A stretch of 64,000 nucleotides of DNA from Serendipita indica DSM 11827 (Eukaryota > Basidiomycota > Agaricomycetes > Sebacinales > Serendipitaceae): contig CAJVGD010000002.1 of the NCBI GenBank assembly GCA_910890315.1, forward strand, positions 558,001 to 622,000, written 5' to 3'. The notes beneath the pieces were generated by a model. That model had not been told where the DNA came from. It made no database searches and was given only the letters and a program-made list of their open reading frames with translations. Below are positions 10,703 through 20,709 of the stretch, piece by piece (the first letter of the stretch is position 1; the number at the start of each line of letters is the position of its first letter). Made by a program: the position numbers and the translations under genes.

Positions 10703-11528
10703 TTACGTGAAGAAACGAGGTGGATAGCGTTGGAGAAAGCAACGCCGAATCATCTCCGGGTCGTACTGGACGGAACGAGACAAAATCATGTCCGCCTGAT
10801 ATCCTTCTACTGTCTCAAGGGTGATCTTCATATATTCCGCATCTACGACGGTCCATAAGATGCTGCCATAAGAGACGCGGCGATGCGCTCTGTCACCTGG
10901 GCCAGAGGAAGGTAGGAAATGGAAGCGGAGGATACCTGGATCGAGTTCGCGGATGAGACGGACCATATTACGATGCATGGCTGTGGCCTGTCAAGGAGGG
11001 TTCATGAGCGGCACTAGGCATTCCAAGGGTTAAACGTACGCATTCGACCATAAGAGGATGGAGTAGACTCATCCCACAAATCCAGCTCCTCAGCTCAGAC
11101 TCCAAAGACTCGTGTGTGAAGCGACCCAGTTCACCGTCGATCCGCCAAATGGCTGGGAGGTAGAAGAAGAACGGCCGGACGTTTGGTCGAATGAAATAGG
11201 GGAAACGAAAGGTTATTCTGAAGCATTCGAGCTCCAGTTGAAGGTTTGGTGCGGACGTGACCTTTTTCATGCCCCTGAGGATCCGCAGACTTGGCAAGCT
11301 GAGCAGCGGCGCGATGTCATGTGTCCCGGCAAAGCTCGTCTGCTCATTCATTTCGGGCCACTGAACGCTCTGGTGTTCCAGTGCGGCGACGCATCGGGTC
11401 GCGAGATATCGGGCGAGTGACTGGATAGCGACCTGCGGCATGGTGAGTCAGCACTCTTGAGCGGTAAAACCCCGCAGACTTACGGCACGTTCGAGATTCG
11501 AAGCCGTGCGCGACGCTCTACCAGGCAT
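10703..11528 (-). CDS. Unrecognised protein, three exons
   Basis: A short first exon (from 11528, MPGRASRTASNLERA) joins a second exon that begins VAIQSLARYLATRCVAAL and ends HPLMVEC near 11039. A third exon then runs to the stop at 10703 (ATAMHRNMVRLIRELDPG to RYPPRFFT). The total is about 240 residues. The protein is mostly ordered: an amphipathic N-terminal helix, then alternating strands (LECFRITFRFPYFIRP, RPFFFYLPAIWRIDGEL) and a final segment with SYGSILWTVVDAEYMKITLE. There is no signal peptide or membrane helix, and no family is recognised. Confidence 0.6.
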
Positions 11529-12376
11529 ATCGGACAAGGCGGGGGGGAGGGAGGAGAAAGGGGGATGAAGAGGGAGAGAGAGAGATGAAAAGGTGTGGCA
11601 AAACCAAACACGGGATTTAAAGTCCGGATCTCCTGGTCAGCCGGGGACCTAAGGGGCGATCGTAAAACAATCCCAGCACAATCCATAGGAGTTTTGCCAC
11701 GCCACTGCTTCGCAAGGGACTAGAATGACAGCACGCGTATCAATCTCCTCGAAGGTCGGCACGGATTCTCTGAGCCCATGTCCTGGCTGACTCCTATCTT
11801 GATACCAGCCGCTTGTCAACGTCCATAGCAGGGCTTGAAATGTCCGAGACTGTGATATACTCCGTCCTTTGACCGTTTCAAAGAGTCTTGTCCCCTACAT
11901 CTCCGTCTGCAGTTCGACGTCAGAGATAGGGCGAGCCGCGAATGTGATGCAGGATCCCCAGTTGCGTATGGTGCGTTTAGAATGATGAATTTTTGCCACA
12001 AGGACTAAAAGACGCTGGTCGCTGGCAAAAACAATACTGTTCGCCTCTGTACCGCGGCGGGCAACCACCGCCGTGGGGCGTGAAGAGGCTGCACACGTCA
12101 GGACGATAAGAATCCGAGTCATACGCATGCGGGTTCGTGTTCTGTCCATATCAAAAAGGCCGTGTCCAACTATCCGCACGAGATGAAGCTTATTCCGAGC
12201 ATGTTCTGAAATTTATAAATATTCTCGTAAATGAATATTTTCCTCGTGTTATCGAGCGAGGCCATTGACGTCGTGTGGATGGGTCCAGAATTGTAAAGTG
12301 GTGCATCAACTTTTGACCGCGCCTCTGCCCACACCTGGATATCGGAACCGATAGTTGGAAGTACTGACACTTTCGA
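11529..12376. other. Intergenic, about 850 bp
   Basis: The first 100 bp, just upstream of the unknown minus-strand gene, are a GA-rich purine tract (ggggagggagga, then gagagagagagatg) that may lie in its promoter or 5' UTR. The rest is presumably RHO3 upstream sequence. A 94-codon minus-strand frame at 11895-12179 has no supporting features and was not accepted. Confidence 0.5.
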
Positions 12377-13424
12377 ATGATCCTCTGCGGACCTTCAGCG
12401 TCTTCAAATGTCTTTCATCGCCGCCCCGTAAGCATGCGCTTGCACGCCTCCCGCCCCCGGCTTGACATGCCTGGCCACATTTAGCTCCAGCGAAAGCTCG
12501 TAGTCCTCGGAGATGGTGCTGCCGGCAAGACTTCGTACGTGCCGACACTCTCTGGGCGCATTCCGAAGTACTAAGACGCCCCGTTCTTCAGCCTTCTAAA
12601 CGTCTTTTGTCGTGGCTTCTTCACCTATACATAGTACGCACTAGAGGGCAATACAGGGTGGGTACATGGGCTCTAACCGCCTTGTTCCACAGCGAACCGA
12701 CCGTTTTCGAAAACTATGTCAGCGAAATCCAGGTTGATGACCAGGTCATCGAGCTCAGTCTATGGGATACGGCGTAAGGCATCATTTCAAGCTGTCCTTG
12801 CGACGACTAATGGGTACAAGCGGACAGGAAGAATTCGATCGACTACGTTCTCTGAGTTTCGCTGAAACACATGTCATCATGCTTTGTTTCTCGGTGAGTT
12901 GTTCACTCCACTCGCAACAGCTCGAGCCCTCATGGCACTAGGTGGACAATCCAACCTCGCTGGAGAATGTCGAATCCAAGGTATGACATGTCCACAAGCT
13001 TTCAAACAATCTGACACACGACTTAGTGGATAGACGATATTATTCAATACTGCCGTGGAGTCAAGGTACATTTCACTTATCATGCCCTGCTGCGGCTCAC
13101 CGTTTTCAGCTGGTCTTGGTGGCGTGCAAATGCGATTTGAGAGAAGACCCCGCTACATTGGAAAAGCTGGCATCACAGGGCAAGAATGTCGTGGTCTACG
13201 AAGAGGGACTGGCAGTCGCCCGTCGGATTAACGCCAGTCGTTATCTTGGTACGGATATTGCTATTGGAGAAACAGCTGTCTAACTCGCAGCAGAATGCTC
13301 GGCCAAACACAACCGAGGCGTGACCGAGGTGTTTACAGAGGCCGCTCGTGTCTCTGTGAATGCACGGGCCAAAGGTTCAGAAGGATATGGTGCGTCGAAG
13401 AAGCACGAATGCATCGCTATGTGA
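12377..13424 (+). CDS. RHO3: Rho-family GTPase, Rho3 type
   Basis: Predicted small GTPase; Rho3 acts in polarised growth and exocytosis at the plasma membrane. Eight exons encode about 200 residues. G1 is GDGAAGKTS, switch I EPTVFENYV, G3 WDTAGQEEFDRLRSL, G4 CKCDLRED (usually xKCD) and G5 ECSAKHNRG. The N-terminus MILCGPSA recalls the MxLCG start typical of Rho3 and sits on a separate 51-nt exon in the right phase. The C-terminus ends CIAM, a CaaX box for prenylation. The last intron has a tandem acceptor (cagcag at 13288-13293): the second cag gives YLECS, the conserved form, whereas the first would insert one Ala. Confidence 0.9.
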
Positions 13425-13586
13425 GATGGTTGTCGCGCACGATTTCTTCTGGTTTGCCACCTCGGACAGTTTTCTTGCATCTGCACCCTTTCATCTCTCG
13501 CAAGACACTGCTAAAGGACACTCTTTCCCCTCACTAGCATGCGTTGCTGTTGTATATTCCATCGGCCACTTTACATTGACATTAAT

Positions 13587-13870
13587 CTATGACGACGTTT
13601 GATCCTGCCCTTCTTGTTGATCTGCTTCCTGATCGACGAGCTTCGAGACGGCCATGAACCTGCGGTGGGATGTGATGAGTGCGTACCTCTGCCTGTGGCC
13701 GGTCAGACTGACTGTGCAGAGTGCCAGATGGCCATAGTGGACAGTGTCTTGTGCTGCTGGACCATCCTGTCCATGAATCCCTGGTACTTTGCGAGTTTCT
13801 GGGTAAACTCTTCAATGTTCAGAGCCATTTGGGTGTAGTAGTCTGATTTCGCGAGTCCATTGACGCTCAT
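13587..13870 (-). CDS. Small helical protein, 76 residues
   Basis: Two exons (13870-13713 and 13659-13587) are joined across a 53-nt intron. The sequence is almost wholly helical with heptad-like hydrophobics: YYTQMALNIEEFTQKLAKY, then FMDRMVQQHKTLSTMAIW and FMAVSKLVDQE, followed by a short acidic tail. Size and pattern recall small coiled-coil subunits of complexes such as BLOC-1/BORC or DASH, but no family is recognised. Its ATG lies 117 bp from the divergent ATG of Pmt4, so the two share a promoter. Confidence 0.6.
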
Positions 13871-13987
13871 TGGTCCTTTCTGAATCCTCGCTGATTTTAC
13901 AGAGAGTATTCCGGGGAAATGAACGGCGGCGGGGTTAGTCAAGGAGATTCACAAACTTGGACTCGGTCTTGATAGCTGGCAGTCGAA

Positions 13988-16863
13988 ATGTCGACCGGCG
14001 CGCGCAGACGAGGCATTCGACTTCCACAACCAGATTCTCCAGGAAATGGGAGTGGTCCAGATGGACTCTCCCCGCGCTCGTTGACGCCAGACCCAACACA
14101 CGACAGCACCGTCGGTGACGAGGACCCGGTATGCGCACTGTAACACCAGAAATCACCAGAAATGCTCACAAATTCCTTTGATTTTGCATACATTATAACA
14201 GCGCTCCGTGTCCCGCTCGTTCCCAGCTGCCTCTGGCCCGCCAGAACCAGAATATATTCACAACATTGCCTGCGTCGCCATTACCGCAATCGCTTTTGCT
14301 TTGCGCTTTTACAAAATCAACCATCCTGACCAAGTCGTGTAAGTTTTCGTCCTTGTCTGCCACGCCACGCTCTTCATTTCCAACATGCGGCTGTTGAACA
14401 CCCTCGTTTGCCCCTCTTACACGCGTCTATCGTACTCATATACACTCAGCTTTGATGAAGTTCACTTTGGAAAGTTTGCCGCCTATTATATCCTCCGCGA
14501 ATACTACTTCGACGTTCACCCTCCTTTTGCAAAACTCCTCCTCGGGCTGGCAGGCTGGTTCGTTGGATTCGACGGTCGATTTGAATTCGAGGCCATCGGT
14601 GATTCGTACTCGCAGCATCACGTCCCCTATGTCGGAATGCGTGCCATGCCAGCAGTCTTTGGTAGCTTGACGGTCCCAGTCGTTTATCAAATCATGAAGG
14701 AATGTGGATTCCCCGTCGTTATTTGCACATTTACTGCCGCGCTCATCGCCCTTGGTATGCCTCTCACACGCCCCCGTTTTTAAATGTACTGACCTCCGAG
14801 GCAGACAACGGTCACATCGTACAGACAAGGCTCATTCTTCTTGATGCTGCATTGATCTTTTTCATCGCACTTTCCTTGTATGCCTACATTCGCTTCCGCA
14901 AAGTCCGATACTCGTACGTCCTCGTCTTTCCGACTCGCAAGATCCTAACGCTTGGGTAGCGAGTTCTCGCGAGCTTGGTGGGGATGGATGGTTGCAACTG
15001 GTGTATTCCTCGCTTGCAGTCTTGGCTGCAAGATGGTCGGCTTGTTCACCTTTTTCACAATCGGCACGGCTGTTCTTGTCGACTTGTGGGATATCCTTGA
15101 CATTAGGAAAAAGTATCCAATGGTACGTCTTATCGACACTATGAAAGAACCCTCATTTACAGTGCCTAGGACGTTGTGCTCAAGCACTTCTTCGCACGAG
15201 CGCTTGGACTGATCGTAGTACCGTTCATCGTCTACTCGTCCTTCTTCTGGGTTCACTTTAAAGTCTTGTCTCACTCGGGAACCGGTGACAGTTTCATGTC
15301 GCCTGAGTTCCAAGAATCATTGTCAGGAAACGAGTTGCTCATGAAGTCGCATGGTAGGTCGAGAAATTGTTGCTTTTCAATTGTCTGACGCGCTATAGAA
15401 ATCCGCTACTATGACACCGTTACTCTCAAGCACAAGGATACCAAAGTCTTTTTGCACTCTCACAAGGAGAGATACCCGCTCAAGTACAAGGATGGACGTA
15501 TTAGTAGCCAAGGTCAACAAGTCACTGGCTACCCTCACGAGGATCTCAACAACCAATGGCAAGTTATCCCGTCCAAGGCCATCCCAGAGACTGGACGAGG
15601 ACGCGTTGTTCGCCACAACGATGCCGTTCAGCTGTTGCACATCAGTACCCAAAGCTACCTCTTGACGCACGACGTTGCGTCGCCAACGATGCCCACGAAT
15701 CAAGAAGTTACCACGATTGCCAAGGAAGATGCCAGGAGCAGATACAATGAGACACTCTTCACCATTGACATTATCAACGGTCATCCTGGTCAGCCATGGA
15801 AGAGCAAGGCCAGCCACTTTAGGCTCGTCCACGTTCCGACCAAGGTCTCCATCTGGACTCATCCCAAGGCGCTCCCTGAATGGGCTTTCAAGCAGCAAGA
15901 GGTGAACGGAAACAAAAACTCGGAGGAGCGAACGGCCACGTGGTTCGTTGACGATATTGTGATTCCAGCTGGTGAGTCTTGCGTTGTCGACTTCAGGCAA
16001 TAGAAACCTCATCCTTCTTCAGAGGACGAGGACCTTTTCAGCCGCGAAGGTGGACCGAAGGAAAAGGTTGTCAAGAAGATGAACTTTTTCCGCAAATACG
16101 CAGAACTTCAACTTCTCGCTCTCCAGCATAACGCTGGTTTGACGGCCTCTCATCCCTATGCGAGCGGTCCCATCAACTGGCCATTCTTGCTCAGCGGTAT
16201 CTCATTCTGGACCAACAACGAGAAGCTCCAGCAGATTTACATGGTCGGAAACGTTTTCGGCTGGTGGACTTGCGTCGTTGCGCTCTCGGTATTTACTGGA
16301 ATCATCGGGGCTGACCTGTTGGCGCGTCGTCGAGGCATCCAGCCCATTCCCGAGTGTAGGCCCCACCCTCTCATTTACAACCATTGGTCTAACACATTAC
16401 AGTTGTCCGTAATAGGCTCTGGAACTCTACTGGCTTCTTTTTCATCGCCTGGGCATTCCACTACTTCCCCTTCTTCCTGATGAACCGCCAGCTGTTCCTG
16501 CACCACTACCTTCCTGCACACCTCTGCTCTGTCCTCGTGACGGGTGCCGTCTTCAACTTTATCGCTGGTGAATCTATCAATTACCCCATCTCGGTGCCCG
16601 GTCCAGGCATGCGTCGGATGCCTACGGCTCGCTCCGATGTGGGAATGAAGGCTGTCATTGCCGCGGTGCTCTATGCGATCCCGTATCTGGCCATGTTCTT
16701 CTTCCTCGCTCCGCTCACCTACGGAACTCCTGGGTAAGTGTGCTGTTACCCGAGCGTACGGCTACTAATGGTTATGTATAGTTTGAATGGAGACCAGGTC
16801 AACCGTCGCCTCCTCCTTCCTTCCTGGACGCTTCACTTTGCGGGCAAGGCCACCACATCGTAA
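13988..16863 (+). CDS. PMT4: Protein O-mannosyltransferase, Pmt4 type
   Basis: Predicted ER-membrane enzyme that moves mannose from dolichyl-phosphate mannose to Ser/Thr of secretory proteins. It has at least eight exons and about 770 residues. Exon 1 (13988-14128) encodes a polar cytosolic tail (MSTGARRRGIRLPQ). The first membrane segment and luminal loop follow, with FDEVHFGKF (the acidic DE of the PMT active site) and DVHPPFAKLL. Pmt4-type features are DNGHIVQTRLILLDAAL and EFSRAWWGW. Three MIR motifs lie between about 15400 and 15960 (IRYYDTVTLKHKDT, LHISTQSYLLTHD, HFRLVHVPTK). The C-terminal membrane part has HYLPAHL and ends LHFAGKATTS. Confidence 0.92.
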
Positions 16864-16872
16864 AGTGTTACA

Positions 16873-16998
16873 CAGCCAAGGGTGTGTTTCTCTACGGACC
16901 ATCAGGAATGGGCAAGATGCTGTTGGCCCGAGCTATCGCACACCACGTCGTAAAATGGTCGAGCACAAACGGAGAGGTTGTTCTCGTTAGTAGATCTG
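16873..16998 (+). pseudogene. Stray fragment of a proteasomal AAA ATPase (Rpt6-like)
   Basis: Directly after the Pmt4 stop, one frame reads AKGVFLYGPSGMGKMLLARA then IAHHV, against the family form KGVxLYGPPGTGKTLLARAVAHH of Rpt6. Only about 27 codons match. The Walker A lysine is kept but the following Thr is Met, and the Gly-Thr before it is Gly-Met. No other part of an ATPase is present; the frame runs on into unrelated sequence and stops near 17144. I infer an inserted and decayed piece of a gene lying elsewhere; it sits in the Pmt4 3' UTR or the eL43 promoter. Confidence 0.65.
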
Positions 16999-17153
16999 GA
17001 TGTCGGTTTTCCTATTGTAGACGGTATTTCTATGCTACTGTAGCATTGCTAGAATGCGAACAAGTAGCCACCCTTGCCTCGACGTTGTTTGTTCGTGTTT
17101 GGTTGCTAAACTCTCTTTTGGTTCTCCACCCTTCGACACTGTAAACCACCAAA

Positions 17154-17693
17154 ATGGTCAGAATACCGCGTATATCGTATGAGGCGCACTATTGACAAAT
17201 GTCCCGTTTATCTGCTCGTTGGAACCGATAGACCAAGCGCACCAGAAAAGTCGGCGTGACCGGAAAGTACGGTACTCGTTATGGTGCCTCATTGAGAAAG
17301 CAGGTCAAAAAGGTGCGATTTTATTATTTTATGCGATTTTACAATGAGCGACGGGCTGACATTTTGGTCCCTCGTAGATGGAAGTCACCCAACACGCCCG
17401 CTACACTTGCACATTCTGCGGAAAGGTGGGATTATTCGATAGATGAAATAGATTCAAAGCAGATTACTGATAACTGCTGTCGCGAATCAGGATTCCGTAA
17501 AGCGTACTGCTGTTGGCATCTGGCATTGCCGTGCGTGTCGCAAGACGATTGCTGGAGGTGCTTGGACTGTTTCCACGACGGCCGCAGCTACCATCCGCAG
17601 GTATGTGTTTTGCGGCGCAGTCCTCGCCACCGCGTCAGACTAATAAACTTGTGTAGTACCATTCGTCGTCTACGAGAAATCACCGAGGCATAA
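17154..17693 (+). CDS. RPL43: Ribosomal protein eL43 (L37a)
   Basis: Cytosolic 60S subunit zinc-ribbon protein. Five exons (17154-17156, 17232-17312, 17378-17425, 17491-17600, 17657-17693) add up to exactly 92 residues, the family length. The sequence begins [19 protein letters not shown], carries the zinc ligands CTFC and CRAC, and ends RRLREITEA. Exon 1 consists of the start codon alone, with the intron starting directly after ATG. The same layout occurs in uL5 and Prp40 in this window. Confidence 0.96.
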
Positions 17694-17848
17694 TCAGCTG
17701 TATACTCCGTGGTTATGTGTCGTCGTCTCTTGATACACTCTATTGGCATGTCCTATGCAAAAGTGCAGGCTCTATGCAAAGTTTAAAGACGATCAGTCTG
17801 CGCGAGTAAAGGGTCTATACACGAGTAAATGATACAAGATAACTACCG

Positions 17849-19210
17849 CTACGCGAATACTTTCATGTCGGATTCGTCCTCGACTTGGCCGTCATCAACG
17901 GCCTCGTCGTCCACCTCTTCATCTTCAGATTCTTCGCCTTCGCCATCTTCCTCTTCCTCGTCGCTCTCAACAAACGTCAGAGGAATGTATTCGTCGCCAC
18001 CTTCAAAGGTAAAGTCAACACCATTGACAGGAAGCTGCTGGGAGTCAGTAGATGTTTCATTAGAGGTACTGGAATCGACAGCCTTTGGTGGATCAGGGGC
18101 CACTGCCTTCTTGCGGTTTGCACGAATGACATGAGGTAGTTTGCACCGCGGATTCTTGCACGTGCCCGTTTCTGCAAAGTCTGGGCATTCTCTAACATGC
18201 GCTTCCTCGCAATCGATTCCCTTTTCGCAGTATCCCAGAACTGCAAAGTCTCGGCACACTGAATGCTTGACGCCGACTCGTACGTGGGGATAGACACACT
18301 TGTCTCCATTCTTGCAACGTCCATTGTTCTGAAAGTGTACGCAAGGCGGAACACGGTTGAGAGTCGGTGAATGAGAGAGCAGACAGTTTTCCGCCGACGA
18401 GGGGCAATCACCAGTAAGGAACCGAGGACATATGGCGACCTTTTCTGGATCATGTTGATATCGACACGACTTCCCCCTATTACATAGACCTAGTAGCGAG
18501 CGATTTGTAGGCTTGCCGCAAATTTTGAAATGTGACTGACCAGTTCTTGAGAAAAAGGGACATTGCTTATCGAGTTTGGCCTTTTTCGTTTGTCTTGTAT
18601 GATATGAGAGAAAATGCAAAGGATTGGATCTAGACGCACTTGTTTATCTTGTTGAGAACCAACGACATATTTGGGTGTAATCTTCCTCGTGGCTTGTACC
18701 CTCGTCCGCGGGATTTAGACGTTAGATGTCGACCTCTTGTTCCGTATCCGCGCGTTTTGGGAGTGTAAGATGGAGGTTTTGTTGGCTCCACATTCGTTGA
18801 TTCTGGAGACTTAGCTGTTTCGGGACTTAGCACAACCGAGGGAGCATGGAGGTGCACGACTGTAGCCAAGAATTGGTCACGTACTGATATCCGTTTGACG
18901 CATTAGCTTATTGCCTGATGCTTTGAAGATTTCGCCTCCAATCTCAACCTGCTTCGGTGCTTGTGCCACAGGATGGCTAGGGACGTATTTGTTGTACCCA
19001 TATCGACCTCTTCCCCTAGAAGCGTAATGGTGAGCTCCGTATCTAGAGTAATGCGAGCCCCGGGGATGGGACGGGGTGCCTCCTTGGTCGCGAGCCTGTC
19101 GTAGTGCGCCTGAACAACCCGTGAGTGATGAAACAACGAAAAGAGCGTGAGTAGTATTCACCTGAGAGGCGTTGTATCTGATCTAATAGCGATTTATCTG
19201 CTGCGGCCAT
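17849..19210 (-). CDS. Five-finger CCCH zinc-finger protein (ZC3H3/Red5-like)
   Basis: Four to five exons start at MAAADKSLLDQIQRLS (19210) and run to the stop at 17849. The middle is arginine/glycine-rich (HHYASRGRGRYGYNKY, RGYGTRGRHL). Five consecutive CCCH fingers follow: CPFFSRTGLCNRGKSCRYQH (made by splicing), CPRFLTGDCPSSAENCLLSH, CVHFQNNGRCKNGDKCVYPH, CRDFAVLGYCEKGIDCEEAH and CPDFAETGTCKNPRCKLPH. This set matches ZC3H3 of animals and Red5 of fission yeast, nuclear factors in poly(A) RNA processing and export or elimination. The C-terminus is a long acidic run (SDEEEEDGEGEESEDEE). Its start codon is only 40 bp from that of Alg14. Confidence 0.88.
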
Positions 19211-19250
19211 TACAGCAGGTCGTGGTTGGTGATCAAGTTTGTCACCGACT
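19211..19250. promoter_or_regulatory. 40-bp gap between divergent start codons
   Basis: The zinc-finger gene (ATG at 19210, minus) and Alg14 (ATG at 19251, plus) are separated by 40 bp. Both 5' UTRs and any core promoter must fit here or overlap the other gene's coding sequence. No TATA box is visible. Confidence 0.55.
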
Positions 19251-20108
19251 ATGACCACAGCGCTAGTCTACAGCGCCCTCGTGTTCGCTCTGTTCGTGCT
19301 GAGAGCCATTTACGTTATTATATTTCCTCCAAGAAAGCGGTTTTCTTCTGGTCAAACATGCAGACTTGCCATATTTCTGGGCTCTGGTAGGTATTTACTA
19401 CGTCCTACAGACTGTATGAGACAAATGTCTTTGATTACGCAGGTGGACACACTAGCGAAATGCTCCAAATGCTCCAGGGTCTCAACTTTGAACGCTACGA
19501 ACCTAGATTATATCTCGTCAGTCAAGGGGACATATTGAGTGCAGAAAAGGCAGCAGAATTCGAGAGCAAAAGTTCATTCCCACCGGTAGGAGATCTTGTC
19601 TTGCCCTCAGTGATGATTGACGGCCTTAGGCCTTCACCATTGTAACGATTCCTCGAGCGAGGAAAGTTCTGCAGCCTCTATGGACTACGCCCTGGACGAC
19701 CCTCATCTCGTTGGTATCCTGTCTTCAAGAGGTATCCTTTGGACTAGTCGTTCGCGGGAAACCTTTTGCGGACCTGCTTCTCCTCAATGGACCTGGGACA
19801 TGTGTTCCCCTATTTATCGCAGTTTTTATCAATAGAGTATGCAATTCAACCGCATAGGTGCATGATTTCTCACAGTTCCACAGTTCCTTGGCCTCCCCTC
19901 TCCTCGCGTCGTCTACGTCGAGTCGTTCACCAGGGTCAAGAAGCTCTCACTCTCTGCACACCTTCTTCGGCCATTCGTAGACTGGTATGTCGCCGTATCA
20001 CGCTCTCACGCTCTCTTCCGAGTTCTCATTCGCATCAGTTTTGTTGTTCAATGGCCCGGTCTGCATCGAGGAGGTCGTCGGGACCGGTATTCCGATTGGC
20101 TCATCTAA
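19251..20108 (+). CDS. ALG14: UDP-GlcNAc transferase subunit Alg14
   Basis: Predicted ER-membrane anchor that recruits Alg13 for the second GlcNAc transfer in dolichol-linked oligosaccharide synthesis. Five exons encode about 225 residues. One N-terminal membrane helix (LVYSALVFALFVLRAIYVII) is followed by the nucleotide-binding fold with IFLGSGGHTSEMLQML, YLVSQGD, VTIPRARKVLQ, LLLNGPGTC and VVYVESFTRV. The end FVVQWPGLH to WLI* fits the usual Alg14 C-terminus (QWPxL...L[IV]), which directly contacts Alg13. The ATG at 19251 is the first in frame. Confidence 0.9.
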
Positions 20109-20709
20109 CAAAATACCCCAAGCTACCCCTTACTTCTTTGTAATAGGAGCGTTCACGGTGCGAATATCTGAGCGGCGTATGTCCGGACTCCCCTTGGTTC
20201 AATGATATGGACCGGACCGGCTCTCCTCTCATTCGACTGTGCAAACTCAATTATCACCCCCCGTATTAAGCACTATCAAACAACGTTCATTGTTCTAGAT
20301 GGACAGTCTTAATTGTCAAGTTATGGAGTGCAATTTCGAACCAGACATCCCACACCTCGTGGTCACATAAGACTTCACAAGAGTTTCACTCGGCAACTAC
20401 ATATATCGGACTTGGAGAGGTCGGCGAGAAGGAAGCAAGGGTTCTTTCAATGTCGAATCCGTTGATTCTTGGGGGACCACCAAGAAACAAAATTCCGAGG
20501 GATAACCATTCAAATCATCAATCATACGGCCCGATATACTGTAAGCGAATATCACATAGTCGTATGCGACTGCCGTTGGTTTCACCGACCGACCTTTCTT
20601 CGCGGCTTCGAACAGAAGGAAGGCGACTATGGCTGCTTCTACAAAAGAGCAGCGCGAGAGTTCCCCGTTTGCTTCAAGAGTCCCCACTTCTTCTTCCCTT
20701 CCTTTACGA
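20109..20709. other. Intergenic, about 600 bp, GH3 upstream region
   Basis: This region separates Alg14 from the beta-glucosidase start and presumably contains the latter's regulated promoter. Frames on both strands near 20400-20780 run into the glucosidase signal peptide and lack support of their own. No TATA box or clear binding-site array was seen. Confidence 0.45.

Noticed and set aside
11895-12179. 94-codon minus-strand ORF with a weak signal-peptide look
   Set aside because: The N-terminal region is Arg/Asp-rich before the hydrophobic stretch, and the body has no recognisable pattern.
13935-14193. Three overlapping minus-strand ORFs (73-84 codons) next to the 76-residue gene
   Set aside because: The plus strand here is exon 1 of Pmt4 (MSTGARRRGIRLPQ) and its first intron; the minus frames have no motif and no fitting splice signals.
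14436-14828. 130-codon minus-strand ORF opposite Pmt4
   Set aside because: It is a shadow of the conserved luminal loop of Pmt4.
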